This document shows positions 41,770 to 50,820 of a stretch of 64,000 nt of DNA, one piece after another. The notes beneath the pieces are model-generated. The model searched no databases and was not told the origin of the DNA. It was given only the letters and a program-made list of their open reading frames with translations. Both the position numbers and the translations under genes were made by a program. The DNA is from Oscillospiraceae bacterium (GTDB taxonomy: Bacteria > Bacillota > Clostridia > Oscillospirales > Oscillospiraceae), in contig JAFWFZ010000049.1 in the NCBI GenBank assembly GCA_017515345.1, positions 62,001 to 126,000 on the forward strand, in the 5' to 3' direction. How positions within the stretch are numbered: position 1 is the first letter of the stretch; each line of letters starts with the position of its first letter.

Positions 41770-43143
41770 ATGTCTCACATCCGATTCTTCGCCGATTTCG
41801 GCAGCACGTTCACAAAGCTGGTCGCCCTGGATACGGAAAACGCGGAACTGCTGGGGCGGGCGCAGGCCCCCTCCACCGTGGAGACGGACATCATGGACGG
41901 GCTGGAAGCCGCCTTCGCGGAGATGCGGCGCCTCGTGCCGGTGACGGAGGCGGATATCCGCGCCACCGCGGCGTGCAGCAGCGCTGCGGGAGGACTGCGG
42001 ATGCTGTGCATCGGGCTGGTGCCCGATTACACCACGGAGGCCGGCCGCCTCGCCGCCCTTGGCGCGGGCGCCAAGGTGGTGGGGGAGTACAGCTATGAGT
42101 TGAGCCGGTTCGAGCTGGAGGAGATCGCGGCGCTGGATCCGGACATCATCCTCCTCACCGGGGGGACGGACGGGGGCAACAGCCGGGTCATCGTCCACAA
42201 CGCGCGGATGCTGGCGGAATCTGCCCTCACCGCCCACATTGTGGCGGCGGGCAATATCCGGGCGCAGGAGGAGATCCGGGAGGCGTTCCGGGGAACGGGG
42301 CACCAGGTCTATTTTACAGACAACGTGATGCCCACCCTGGGGAAGCTGTGGCTGGAGCCTGTGAACCGGGTGATCCGTCAGGTGTTTCTCTCCCATATCG
42401 TCGAGGCAAAAGGCATCGCCCGGGTGAACGGGACCATCGCCGGCATACGGATGCCCACCCCTTCGGCCGTGTTCGAGGCGGCGAAGCTGCTGGCGAACGG
42501 CGTGCCCGGCGCCGCGGCCGGTCTGGGCGACCTGCTGCTGGTGGACGTGGGCGGCGCCACCACCGACGTCTATTCCGTCTGCGACGGCAGACCGACGAAC
42601 GACGGCGTGGAGCTCGTGGGCATGGAGGAGCCCTATGCCAAGCGGACGGTGGAGGGCGACCTGGGCCTCTACCACAACCTGGAGACCCTGGCCCGCATCG
42701 CGGACGATGAGCGGATCCTCGCCGGGGAGGACGGGCAGCGCGCCGTCGAGACTCTTCGCAGCACCCGCAGCGTCCCCACCGCCGCCAGCGAACGGGAGCA
42801 GCTCCTGTTTTCCCGTCTGGCCGTGAAAACGGCGGTGGACCGGCACGCGGGCCGGCTCATCACAGACCTGACGCCCCACGGGCTGTCCGTCCGCCAGCGG
42901 GGCAAGGATCTGAGCAAGCTGAAAACGGTGATCGGCAGCGGCGGGCCCGTGGCCTTTTCCCCGGATCCCCGCCTTGTGCTGGAGGGCGCCGCGGCGGAGC
43001 GGGACCGCGCCAGCATCCTGAAGCCTAAGGAGCCGCGGTTTTATATCGACGGCAGTTATATCCTCTTCGCGGTGGGACTGCTCGCGGAGGAGGATCCGGC
43101 GGCCGCCTATCGGATCGCAGAGGGAGCTCTCAGGGAAGTGTGA
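41770..43143 (+). CDS. GlmL/MutL-family ASKHA protein (second of two)
   Basis: 457 residues with the same motif series as the 33-kb copy (FFADFGSTFTKLVALD, CSSAAGGLRMLC, LLTGGTDGG, LLLVDVGGATTDVYSV, VIGSGGPVAFSP). It is the expected accessory protein of the adjacent glutamate-mutase-like enzyme, presumed to reactivate or load cobalamin using ATP. RBS GGGAGAGG. It differs substantially from the first copy, so each may serve a different client. Confidence 0.92.
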   Translation: MSHIRFFADFGSTFTKLVALDTENAELLGRAQAPSTVETDIMDGLEAAFAEMRRLVPVTEADIRATAACSSAAGGLRMLCIGLVPDYTTEAGRLAALGAGAKVVGEYSYELSRFELEEIAALDPDIILLTGGTDGGNSRVIVHNARMLAESALTAHIVAAGNIRAQEEIREAFRGTGHQVYFTDNVMPTLGKLWLEPVNRVIRQVFLSHIVEAKGIARVNGTIAGIRMPTPSAVFEAAKLLANGVPGAAAGLGDLLLVDVGGATTDVYSVCDGRPTNDGVELVGMEEPYAKRTVEGDLGLYHNLETLARIADDERILAGEDGQRAVETLRSTRSVPTAASEREQLLFSRLAVKTAVDRHAGRLITDLTPHGLSVRQRGKDLSKLKTVIGSGGPVAFSPDPRLVLEGAAAERDRASILKPKEPRFYIDGSYILFAVGLLAEEDPAAAYRIAEGALREV

Positions 43144-43204
43144 CGGGCCGCGGTGCGGCAGGCATAACGGTTTGCGCCTGAGGAGGAACGGAAGGAGCCG
43201 TGTC

Positions 43205-43975
43205 ATGAAACGATTCAGAAGTCTGAGCCTGTATCAGAAGGCCGTTATGGTCTGCATGGCCGCCATGGTGCTGGTGTTTACGGTCCTCTATCCGGCGACC
43301 GCCTCGCGAAGGGGCTTCGCGTACAGGAACACCATCCTGGTTCCGAGTCAGGAGAGCGGCGACACCGTGTATTCCGGCAGGGTCCGGGGGAAGCAGGCCG
43401 TCTTCACCGTGTCCCCGGACAAAACGGTGGTTTTCCGGTGCGGCGATGCGACATACGGCCCTTATACCGGCCGGGAGGACCCCTCCGCCATCCCCGGGGA
43501 ATACCGTGGGCTGGGCAGGGCTGTGACCGGCTTGGAGCTGCGCCGCGGAGAGGAGCTCTTCTTTCGCGGCTGTGTGCTGCGCACGGACAGCGGCGAGCGA
43601 TGGCTGTTCAATGAGGACGGGAGCGTGGGGACCTCCGTCTATTCGTTCACGTCAGACGGCAGCGCCACGATAGACGCGAACGGGAACGTGATCGACCCCA
43701 TGGAGCCCACCGCTTTAGACCTGGCCGAGCTGATGACCGGCCCCGAGCTCACGCATAAGGGGAACTGGATCGGCTGGTTCGGCGGCGTTTTCATCTGCGC
43801 GCTTACCGCCGTCCTCATCCTGTTCGCGGACGAACTGTTCCGGTGGCGGATGTCCTTCCGGATCCGGGATGCCGAGCGGGCGGAGCCTTCCGACTGGGAG
43901 ATCATGAGCCGCCATATCGTCTGGGCCGCGCTGCCGGTCATAGCGCTCATCCTCTTTATTATAGGGCTTCGGTGA
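43205..43975 (+). CDS. Membrane protein of unknown function
   Basis: 256 residues from ATG 43205 with GGAAGGAG upstream. An N-terminal membrane helix (AVMVCMAAMVLVFTVLYPAT) precedes an extracytoplasmic beta-rich domain (about 35-185). A second helix (WFGGVFICALTAVLILFADE) and a C-terminal helix (ALPVIALILFIIGL) follow. No enzyme motif. It lies 61 bases after GlmL and 49 bases before the MATE gene, possibly in the same transcription unit. No family recognised. Confidence 0.65.
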   Translation: MKRFRSLSLYQKAVMVCMAAMVLVFTVLYPATASRRGFAYRNTILVPSQESGDTVYSGRVRGKQAVFTVSPDKTVVFRCGDATYGPYTGREDPSAIPGEYRGLGRAVTGLELRRGEELFFRGCVLRTDSGERWLFNEDGSVGTSVYSFTSDGSATIDANGNVIDPMEPTALDLAELMTGPELTHKGNWIGWFGGVFICALTAVLILFADELFRWRMSFRIRDAERAEPSDWEIMSRHIVWAALPVIALILFIIGLR

Positions 43976-44024
43976 CCGTGTTCCGCGGGAGTATGTCTTA
44001 TAAACGGGGACCTTTTGAAATGCG

Positions 44025-45380
44025 GTGACAGCATTGGATAACGCAAAGGAATATCTCTATGAGCGGCAGCCGCCCCTGAGCGCGGTGCTGACCGCGGCCC
44101 TGCCCGCGGTGGCGAGCCAGCTCATCAATATGGTCTACAACATGGCGGACACCTACTTTGTGGGCAGGCTGGGCGACCCGGATCAGGTGGCCGCCGTGGC
44201 CTTATCCGCCCCGGCGGCTCTGGTGCTCACCGCCCTGGCGAACCTGTTCGGCATCGGCGGGGCGGGCGTGTTTTCCCGCGCCCTGGGCAGGGGAGACACG
44301 GATCGGGCAAAGCGCGTCTCCGTCTTCTCTTTCTGTGCGGCAGCGGCGGTCTCGGTGCTCATCTCCCTGATTATCGGGCTGTTCCCTCATGGGGCGGCGC
44401 GGCTCCTGGGCGCGGATGCGGCCACCTCGGCCTACACACGGCAGTACCTTTTCTGGGTCATCGTGTGCGGCGCGCCGCTGAGCCTTCTGAGCATGGTCAT
44501 GAGCCACTTTGTGCGGGCGGACGGCGCCGCCAGGACCGCCGGACTCGTCTTATCGGCGGGCGGACTGCTGAATCTGGGGCTGGACCCGCTCTTTATGTTC
44601 GGCTTCCGTATGGGGCTCCGGGGCGCGGCGGCAGCCACCTGGTGCTCCTCTCTCGTCACTTTCCTGCTGTTTGTCGTCTATTTCGTCAGACGGCGGAGCG
44701 GCACCATGGTGTCTTTCGATCCCGGGCGCCTGAAGCCGGACGCGGCGCTGGCCGCCGACGTGCTGGGCACCGGTCTGCCGGGGATGCTCCAGACGCTGCT
44801 GGCCTCCCTCTCCAACGCGGTGCTCAACAACCTGACCGCCGCCTACGGGGGCGTGGCCGTAGCGGCCATGGGCATTGTGAAGAAGCTGGATCAGATCCCC
44901 ATGAGCGTGACCATCGGCTTCGCCCAGGGCATCATGCCTCTGCTGAGCTACTGCCACGCCGCGGGAAAAACGGAGCGTCGGCGGGAGATCCTCCGCTGGG
45001 CGCTGGTCATCGCCGTGGGCTTTTCCCTGGTGTGCGCGGCCATCTATGAGCTGATCCCCGCGCCGCTGATCCGGCTGTTCCTGCGGGACGCCGCCACGGT
45101 GGAGACAGGGACGCCCCTCCTCCGGCTCATGTGCATGGCGACGCCGCTGATGGCCGTGGGGTTCCTGCTCATCACCCTGTGCCAGTCCGCGGGACTAAAG
45201 CGGGAGGGGACGGTGCTCTCCGTCCTGCGCAAGGGCGCGGTGGACATCCCCCTTATGCTCGTTTTAGGCGCGTTGATTCCCCTGCGGGGGCTCGCCTGCG
45301 TACAGCCGGTGACGGAGCTCATCGCCGCCGCTGCGGCGCTCTGGCTCTGCCGCAGGGTACAGCGTGCGGATAAAGCCTGA
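44025..45380 (+). CDS. MATE family efflux transporter
   Basis: 451 residues, twelve membrane helices. MATE hallmarks: the N-terminal half begins LPAVASQLINMVYNMADTYF, GRLGDPDQVAAVALSAP, with SHFVRADGAARTA. The second half has LGTGLPGMLQTLLASLSNAV and GFAQGIMPLLSYCHAAG. It exports cationic drugs or metabolites by Na+ or H+ antiport. GTG start at 44025. The ribosome site is weak, so the true start could differ slightly. Confidence 0.92.
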   Translation: MTALDNAKEYLYERQPPLSAVLTAALPAVASQLINMVYNMADTYFVGRLGDPDQVAAVALSAPAALVLTALANLFGIGGAGVFSRALGRGDTDRAKRVSVFSFCAAAAVSVLISLIIGLFPHGAARLLGADAATSAYTRQYLFWVIVCGAPLSLLSMVMSHFVRADGAARTAGLVLSAGGLLNLGLDPLFMFGFRMGLRGAAAATWCSSLVTFLLFVVYFVRRRSGTMVSFDPGRLKPDAALAADVLGTGLPGMLQTLLASLSNAVLNNLTAAYGGVAVAAMGIVKKLDQIPMSVTIGFAQGIMPLLSYCHAAGKTERRREILRWALVIAVGFSLVCAAIYELIPAPLIRLFLRDAATVETGTPLLRLMCMATPLMAVGFLLITLCQSAGLKREGTVLSVLRKGAVDIPLMLVLGALIPLRGLACVQPVTELIAAAAALWLCRRVQRADKA

Positions 45381-45381
45381 A

Positions 45382-45415
45382 AAACGATCCTGCCGCAGTC
45401 GCGGCAGGATCGTTT
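45382..45415 (+). terminator. Rho-independent terminator after the MATE gene
   Basis: A 15-bp stem AAACGATCCTGCCGC, AGTC loop, complement, then GTTTT. It overlaps the end region of the MATE gene operon. Confidence 0.85.
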
Positions 45416-45544
45416 GTTTTGACGGACCGCTGCGCGGCTCCGGGAGTTCCCGCAGTGGATCGGCTGTCGGCAGCGCCCCGCCCGGCCGCCCCACAGGGAA
45501 AAATGTCCTTCTCCCGGGCAGAGGAACAGACTGCCGCACTGCGG

Positions 45545-45583
45545 AAAAGCACCCGCTCTCTGAAGAAGAGAGCGGGTGCTTTT
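45545..45583. terminator. Terminator downstream of the SDR gene
   Basis: A 16-bp stem AAAAGCACCCGCTCTC with 7-nt loop, ending in TTTT in both directions; 30 bases after the SDR stop on the minus strand. Confidence 0.85.
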
Positions 45584-45613
45584 GTCAAAAGTGTGTTCGG
45601 ATTCGAAGAGCGA

Positions 45614-46399
45614 TCAGACGCAGGTATATCCGCCGTCCACGGAGATGATCTGGCCGGTCACATAGCTGGACTCCTCCGCGCCGAGGAAAACGGCGGCGGA
45701 ATTCAGCTCGCCCTGGTTGCCGTAACGGGCCATGGGGACGGACTGCTTCGCGAAGTTCTGGAAGTATTCGGTGTTCAGGGTCTCCGTGGTCAGCTCGGTG
45801 TAGAAGTAACCGGGGCAGATGGCGTTGACGGTGATGCCGTACTTGGCCAGCTCTGCGGCAGCGCCGCGGGTGAAGTTGACGACAGCGCCCTTGGAGGCGT
45901 GATAGGCGATGGTGGGAATGGCAGTGTTGCCCACGATGCCATAGATGGAGGCGATGTTGATGACACGGCCGTAGGCCTGCTTGCCGGCTTCGATGTTCGC
46001 CTTCATATAGCCGGTAAAGAGCTTTGTGACCTCAAAAACAGAGGTGGCGTCCAGATACAGCGTGAATTCCCAGTCTTCCTTCTGGAAGTCCACCAGAGGC
46101 GTTCCGGTGCCGCGCTCGCCGCCGGCGCAGTTGACGATGACTTCCACATGGCCGAACTTGGCGTCGATGGCCTCGATCGCCTTGGTGATCGCCTCGGTGC
46201 TGGTCACGTCGCAGGCAACAGGGAGCACCTGAACGCCATACTTATCCGCCCATTCCTTTGCGCTGGCTTCCAGCCTGTCCGCTCTTCTGGCAAGCAGGAC
46301 GAGATTGGCGCCGCACTGGGCATAGCCCTCGGCCATCTGCTTTCCAAGGCCGGAAGATGCGCCGGTGACGGCAACGACTTTTCCTTTGTAATCGAACAT
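45614..46399 (-). CDS. Short-chain dehydrogenase/reductase
   Basis: 261 residues, classical SDR: cofactor loop TGASSGLGKQMA, VNCAGG, catalytic Ser in NIASIYG, Tyr/Lys in YHASKGAVVNF, and C-terminal ICPGYFYTELT and ISVDGGYTCV. The catalytic tetrad is complete. The pattern resembles gluconate-5-dehydrogenase and 3-oxoacyl reductase relatives, but substrate is not assignable. Strong AGGAGGAG ribosome site. It may act with the catabolic island or independently. Confidence 0.9.
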   Translation of the reverse strand: MFDYKGKVVAVTGASSGLGKQMAEGYAQCGANLVLLARRADRLEASAKEWADKYGVQVLPVACDVTSTEAITKAIEAIDAKFGHVEVIVNCAGGERGTGTPLVDFQKEDWEFTLYLDATSVFEVTKLFTGYMKANIEAGKQAYGRVINIASIYGIVGNTAIPTIAYHASKGAVVNFTRGAAAELAKYGITVNAICPGYFYTELTTETLNTEYFQNFAKQSVPMARYGNQGELNSAAVFLGAEESSYVTGQIISVDGGYTCV

Positions 46400-46441
46400 G
46401 TTTCTCCTCCTGAATATAATAATTAAGATAGCTTATATAGC

Positions 46442-46469
46442 AGTATACTGGATTCGCGTATTAATTCAA
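46442..46469 (-). promoter_or_regulatory. Promoter of the SDR gene
   Basis: Minus strand TTGAAT (46469-46464), a 16-base spacer and TATACT (46447-46442), about 45 bases before the SDR ATG. Confidence 0.6.
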
Positions 46470-46604
46470 ATGGAATTGTTGACAAATATTTCATGCTTTC
46501 ATTTGAGTTACTGATTAGAATAGCATAATTTTACATTAGGCCGAATGCTGCCTTGCTTGCCGGGATCACCGCTTCCCTTGCGGTGTGCGTTCGGCTGATT
46601 CTTA

Positions 46605-47024
46605 TTACATGCCCCGCCGCAGGGCGCAAACGGCGATATTGAGCAGGATCAGCACATGAAGGACGATATGATACAGGTCCGGGACCAGCACTTTCTCACT
46701 TACGGGAAAAAGACGGACGGTGTCCCGGAAACAGTCGTTATAGCCCTTCAGTTTCTTCTCGCCGGCGCCGAAGATGGTGTAGTACCAGTGGCACATGAAC
46801 TGAACGATGAACCAGAGCAGCAGGATACCGAACAGGATCCACCGCCCTGCCGGCCGAAGCCGGTAAAATGCGGCGATTCCCAGGCTGTACAGGCAGAGCA
46901 CCGCAAATTCAGCGCTTCTGATCCCCATCCCCTCCACAAGCAGAGAATTCCCGATCCGATATGTTACGGTACAGCCGAGGAACCAGAGCCAAAGCGCTGC
47001 CTGAATAATAATTGTGACGATCAT
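46605..47024 (-). CDS. Small four-helix membrane protein
   Basis: 139 residues, mostly hydrophobic with about four helices (IIIQAALWLWFLGCTVTY; FAVLCLYSLGIAAFY; WILFGILLLWFIVQFMCHWY; YHIVLHVLILLNIAVCAL). It has an extracytoplasmic or cytosolic loop GAGEKKLKGYNDCFRDTVRL. A GGAGGCGG ribosome site precedes ATG 47024. No family recognised. Confidence 0.55.
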   Translation of the reverse strand: MIVTIIIQAALWLWFLGCTVTYRIGNSLLVEGMGIRSAEFAVLCLYSLGIAAFYRLRPAGRWILFGILLLWFIVQFMCHWYYTIFGAGEKKLKGYNDCFRDTVRLFPVSEKVLVPDLYHIVLHVLILLNIAVCALRRGM

Positions 47025-47241
47025 TCCGCCTCCTGTGCAGTAAAGAACGTATCATTGATTTGTGCTGTCGATCCCGATTATACTATGCGCCGCCGAGCCG
47101 GGCAACAGCAAACCGCTTTTGTCCTGCATACAAAAGCGGTTCGTTTGTTGTGTAAGAGCGCGCAAACGATACGAAACCATGGAAAGAACGCCTGAAAACG
47201 TACCGGCGAAAAGCCCGCTGAACGGGGATCTGCACCTGGAA

Positions 47242-47730
47242 TCAGTCTTTATGCAGTTCCATGTAAATTGAGTTTTGCTCTTCCGCCTTGGAAACCAGGT
47301 GCTCCGGAAAGGCATTCTGTTGAAATCCAAGTCTCTTATACAATGCGATCGCTTTCGTGTTTTCCGGATTTGGATCGACCCAAACGATCTCTGCGCCGTT
47401 TTGAAATGCTTCTTTGATCGCATAGGATAATCCTGCCGCTGCAATGCCCCGCCCCCGTGCAGATCCAAACAGCTTGATGTCCAATGCGGCGCTTTGATGT
47501 TCTGCATCGATCTCGTAAAATGATTCTCCGCAGTAGTTCCCGTCTTCAAATATCGAGTAGTGATTCAGGACCGGCCGATTGGATTCGATCCACCGAAACC
47601 AACCTCTCATTTCCTCGCTTGTTTGGCGCAATCCATCGGGGAATCCGACAAACCGCATAACATCACCGTCAGCCCAAAGCCTTTGAACATTATCAATATC
47701 TTTGACAGTCGTTTCTTTTATCTCAATCAT
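47242..47730 (-). CDS. GNAT family N-acetyltransferase
   Basis: 162 residues, GNAT fold. The acetyl-CoA loop is in FGSARGRGIAAAGLSYA, and the C-terminal strand is NTKAIALYKRLGFQ. AT-richer than the surroundings. Substrate unknown. It precedes a serine-hydrolase cluster in which another GNAT domain is fused to a hydrolase. Terminator hairpin upstream separates it from the hydrolase gene. Confidence 0.85.
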   Translation of the reverse strand: MIEIKETTVKDIDNVQRLWADGDVMRFVGFPDGLRQTSEEMRGWFRWIESNRPVLNHYSIFEDGNYCGESFYEIDAEHQSAALDIKLFGSARGRGIAAAGLSYAIKEAFQNGAEIVWVDPNPENTKAIALYKRLGFQQNAFPEHLVSKAEEQNSIYMELHKD

Positions 47731-47795
47731 CTCAATAGCTCCTCAAACTTGGATTTGTCGGTATAATCATACCGTACGCTGCTGCCAAATACAAC

Positions 47796-47834
47796 AAGAA
47801 ACCTCTCTTGCCTTGCAGACAAGAGAGGTTTCTT
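47796..47834 (-). terminator. Terminator downstream of the serine hydrolase
   Basis: A 15-bp stem AAGAAACCTCTCTTG with 9-nt loop. On the minus strand it follows the hydrolase stop at 47917 by about 80 bases and ends in TTCTTG. Confidence 0.7.
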
Positions 47835-47916
47835 GAATGGGTTAAGATTGATTTTTCTGCATGAACACCTACATCGTTATACTTCGTAACGCGGGTACTC
47901 TGCTGCCGTTTTGGTT

Positions 47917-49290
47917 TTACAGCTTTTTGCAGGTGATATCGTTAACAGTCAGGCTCCCCTCTCCGAAAACGATCCTGGCTAATCCGCCCTTGCGGCCGAA
48001 CTCGTTCTCACCGATGGGGTACAGCCGGAAGGTCATCTCATCCCCATCGTCGTCTATGGCTTTGGCCCATAGCTCACCGTCCTTCAGAAAGACCTCGTCG
48101 ACGAGGAAGTCAGCGTCCTCGGGATGCTCATATTTGCCGCAGAAGCTCTCCCACTCCGACTTGTCAGGATCCTTGATCGCGAGATCCTCGATGGAGACGA
48201 CGGGCTTGGGCTCCTGATCCCGGGCGACCGCTTCCATGCCATCCCAGTAGCCTAAATACGCTCTGACGTCCCTGTAGTCCCGGCAGCTGAGTATCACGAG
48301 GATCCTGTCCGCGTCGATGAAGCGCTCAAACCAGGTGGCCACGCCCGGCATGCCGCCGCTGTGACTGACGACGAGCCCAAGCTCCTCATCGCGGCCGACG
48401 GCCCAGCCGAAGCCGTAGCCAAGCCCATCGTCCTCATCGTAAACAGCATCCTCGCCGTTGTTGAGCTTCCCGGGGGTGTACATGAGCTGCTGCTCTTCAG
48501 GAGTGAGTACTTTGCCCTCGCGCAGCGCCCTGTCCCAGCGGAGCATGTCGAAGAGATTGGTATACACGTAGTCATCGCCGTTCAGTCCGTCAAAGGCGAC
48601 CACGTCGCCTTCCTCGGCGGAGTCGATGTCAGCCACGCATTTTCCCCCATCATACACCGTCGCCTGAGCGTAGTTTTCAAACGGAACGCCGTCTCTGCGG
48701 ATATGGCAGCAGCGGGTGGAGCTCATCCCAGCAGGTTCAAAGATGTTCTTCTGCAGGAACGCTTCATAGGGAACGCCGGAGAGCCGCTCCACCAGCAGCG
48801 CCAGCAGGTTGTAGCCGGTGTTGGAGTAATGCAGGCCTTCTCCCGGGGCGAAGTACGGTTTCGCCTTGGTTTCCCGGAGGAAGCGCAGGATCTCGTCGTT
48901 GCCCGGCACCCGCTTTTCTTCCTTCCAGATCTTTATGAACCAGTCCGCGTCGTCAAAGTAATCGGGAATGCCGCTAGTGTGGGTCAGCAGATGCCGGACC
49001 GTCACACCCGGATACGGGATCTCCGGGAAAAACTTCGTGATCTCGTCCTCCGGGCTGAGAAGGCCCTGCCGCATCAGCAGCACGACCGCCGCAGAAGTGA
49101 ACGTCTTGCTGATCGAAGCCAGCTGGAAGATCGTGTCCTCCGTGATCGGCAGCGTGTTTTCGGGATCCCGGAAACCGAGAACGCCCTTGGATACGATCTC
49201 GCCCTTTTCGGCGTAGAGCCAGGCGCCGTTGAAGTCGTCCTTTTTACTCAGCTCACGGGCGAGGTTTTCCATCAATGTGTGTTTATCCAT
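47917..49290 (-). CDS. Serine hydrolase of the beta-lactamase/class C (PF00144) family
   Basis: 457 residues. Catalytic SxxK is Ser-Ile-Ser-Lys in FQLASISKTFTSA, YxN is in HYSNTGYNLL, and the third motif is VSHSGGMPGVATW. A C-terminal 100-residue beta domain follows the hydrolase (WESFCGKYEHPEDADFLVDE). There is no signal peptide, so it acts in the cytoplasm, unlike true beta-lactamases. Family members are esterases, peptidases or amidases. It lies 15 bases after the GNAT-hydrolase fusion gene, same strand, forming an operon of two related hydrolases. Confidence 0.88.
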   Translation of the reverse strand: MDKHTLMENLARELSKKDDFNGAWLYAEKGEIVSKGVLGFRDPENTLPITEDTIFQLASISKTFTSAAVVLLMRQGLLSPEDEITKFFPEIPYPGVTVRHLLTHTSGIPDYFDDADWFIKIWKEEKRVPGNDEILRFLRETKAKPYFAPGEGLHYSNTGYNLLALLVERLSGVPYEAFLQKNIFEPAGMSSTRCCHIRRDGVPFENYAQATVYDGGKCVADIDSAEEGDVVAFDGLNGDDYVYTNLFDMLRWDRALREGKVLTPEEQQLMYTPGKLNNGEDAVYDEDDGLGYGFGWAVGRDEELGLVVSHSGGMPGVATWFERFIDADRILVILSCRDYRDVRAYLGYWDGMEAVARDQEPKPVVSIEDLAIKDPDKSEWESFCGKYEHPEDADFLVDEVFLKDGELWAKAIDDDGDEMTFRLYPIGENEFGRKGGLARIVFGEGSLTVNDITCKKL

Positions 49291-49305
49291 AAAATCAGTT
49301 CTCCT

Positions 49306-50796
49306 CTATTCTTTTGCGTTTTTATAAATCTCGCAGGCGATGTCGTTCATCGCTTCGTCGGCCGCTTCCGTGACGTTGTTGTACATGACGGCAACGCAGA
49401 TGTCTTTCTTGCGGGAGAAGACCCAGCTGGTCAGAAACCCCCAGTTCTCTCCGCCGTGCCCGGCAACGCTGTCTTTGCGGGCTTCCGATTCCCAAACGTC
49501 GAGGCAAAGGCCGTAGCCGTCCATGACCGGCGTCATCATGCGCCGGGCGGTCTTCTTTTTGAGGAGGCCGCCTTTGCGATAGCTTCTGGAGAGGGCAAGG
49601 CCGATCTTGACAAGCTCCGTGGGCGTCGTCCAAAGGCCCGCTGCGGCGTGCTCGGGATAATAGTGATACCCGTGGGCAGGGTCCTCCTTCTGCGCCAGCC
49701 TGAAGCCGAACGCGGCGTTGGCGACAAGGTCTTCGTCCAGCGGCTGGAAAAAGCCGGTGCGCTGAAGGCCAAGCGGCTCGGCGACCTCCTTTTGGAAGGC
49801 CTCGCGGAGCGTGGTCCCCGTGATGCGTGTAAACGCAAGTTCGGCCAGGGTGATGCCGCCGCCGGAGTACATGTGCTGCTTGCCGTAAGGGCGGATCCTT
49901 CTGAGCTTCGGCGTGACGCCCTTGCCGTTCAGCACATCTTCCAGCGAGAGCGGCTTATGATCCGCCCGGTAGCCGGGGAAGCCGTGCAGGTTGTAGCCCG
50001 CCGTGTGGCTGAGCAGGGCGGCGAAGGTCACGGGGCCCTTCTTGACGAATTCCGGCACCACGCCCGAGATGTCCGCATCAAGGTCAATAAGCCCCTTGTC
50101 CACGTACCGCAGGAGGGTCAGCGCAAACATGGGTTTTGATACGGAGCCCGCCTGGAACAGCATGTCCGGGTTCACCGGGAAGTCCTCGCCGCAGCGTCCG
50201 CTGCCGGCGCAGTAGGTGAGGAGATCGCCGTCTCCGCCCTGGACGGCAATGCTGACGCCGTAGCCCTTCTTGCCCCTGATGCGCATGGCTTTATCCACGT
50301 CGACGCCATAGACATTCTTGAGGATCCGGCTGGGGCCTTTGAGCCTCCGCATCAGCACAGCCTCACCGCTATCAATAATGCCGGTCTCCCGGAAGCCGAA
50401 CTTGTGATAAACGTGCAGGCCCGGCTCGTTCTCCGGCTCGGTGGACAGGAAGAGCCGGTCGGCGCCGTTTTCTTTGAAGTATCTGATGATCTCCTGCAGG
50501 GCGGCCTGGCCATAGCCCTTGCCCTGTTCGTTCCTGTCGATCATGAAGCGCCAGAGCCAGTACCTGTCGTCCTCGTCCTCGTCTTCAGGATTGAATGCGA
50601 ACATACAGAAGCCCACCAGCTTCTCATCCGCATGGATCGCAAACGGGCGTGCAATGCCGGGGTGCTCTTTATTCGTTTCCTCTGCCTGCCGCAGCGAAAC
50701 TTCATTTGTTGCGATGAACGGCTGATTCTCCCGCACGGAAAGGGCCAGAACAGCATCTCTGTTATTATCATTGACAGGTTCCAGTTTGATTATCAT
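49306..50796 (-). CDS. GNAT acetyltransferase fused to a beta-lactamase-family serine hydrolase
   Basis: 496 residues from ATG 50796. Residues 1-about 155 form a GNAT domain (WRFMIDRNEQGKGYGQAALQ carries the acetyl-CoA loop; LHVYHKFGFRETG closes it). Residues about 160-495 form a PF00144 serine hydrolase with SxxK in FQAGSVSKPMFAL, YSGGG in place of YxN, and HGGENWGF as third motif. A single polypeptide that can acetylate and hydrolyse amides or esters suggests coupled modification of one substrate, or acetylation-based resistance plus amidase action (inference). No signal peptide. An upstream ATG at 50820 is also possible. Confidence 0.82.
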   Translation of the reverse strand: MIIKLEPVNDNNRDAVLALSVRENQPFIATNEVSLRQAEETNKEHPGIARPFAIHADEKLVGFCMFAFNPEDEDEDDRYWLWRFMIDRNEQGKGYGQAALQEIIRYFKENGADRLFLSTEPENEPGLHVYHKFGFRETGIIDSGEAVLMRRLKGPSRILKNVYGVDVDKAMRIRGKKGYGVSIAVQGGDGDLLTYCAGSGRCGEDFPVNPDMLFQAGSVSKPMFALTLLRYVDKGLIDLDADISGVVPEFVKKGPVTFAALLSHTAGYNLHGFPGYRADHKPLSLEDVLNGKGVTPKLRRIRPYGKQHMYSGGGITLAELAFTRITGTTLREAFQKEVAEPLGLQRTGFFQPLDEDLVANAAFGFRLAQKEDPAHGYHYYPEHAAAGLWTTPTELVKIGLALSRSYRKGGLLKKKTARRMMTPVMDGYGLCLDVWESEARKDSVAGHGGENWGFLTSWVFSRKKDICVAVMYNNVTEAADEAMNDIACEIYKNAKE

Positions 50797-50820
50797 GAGC
50801 TGCTTTTTCTCCTTGATCAT

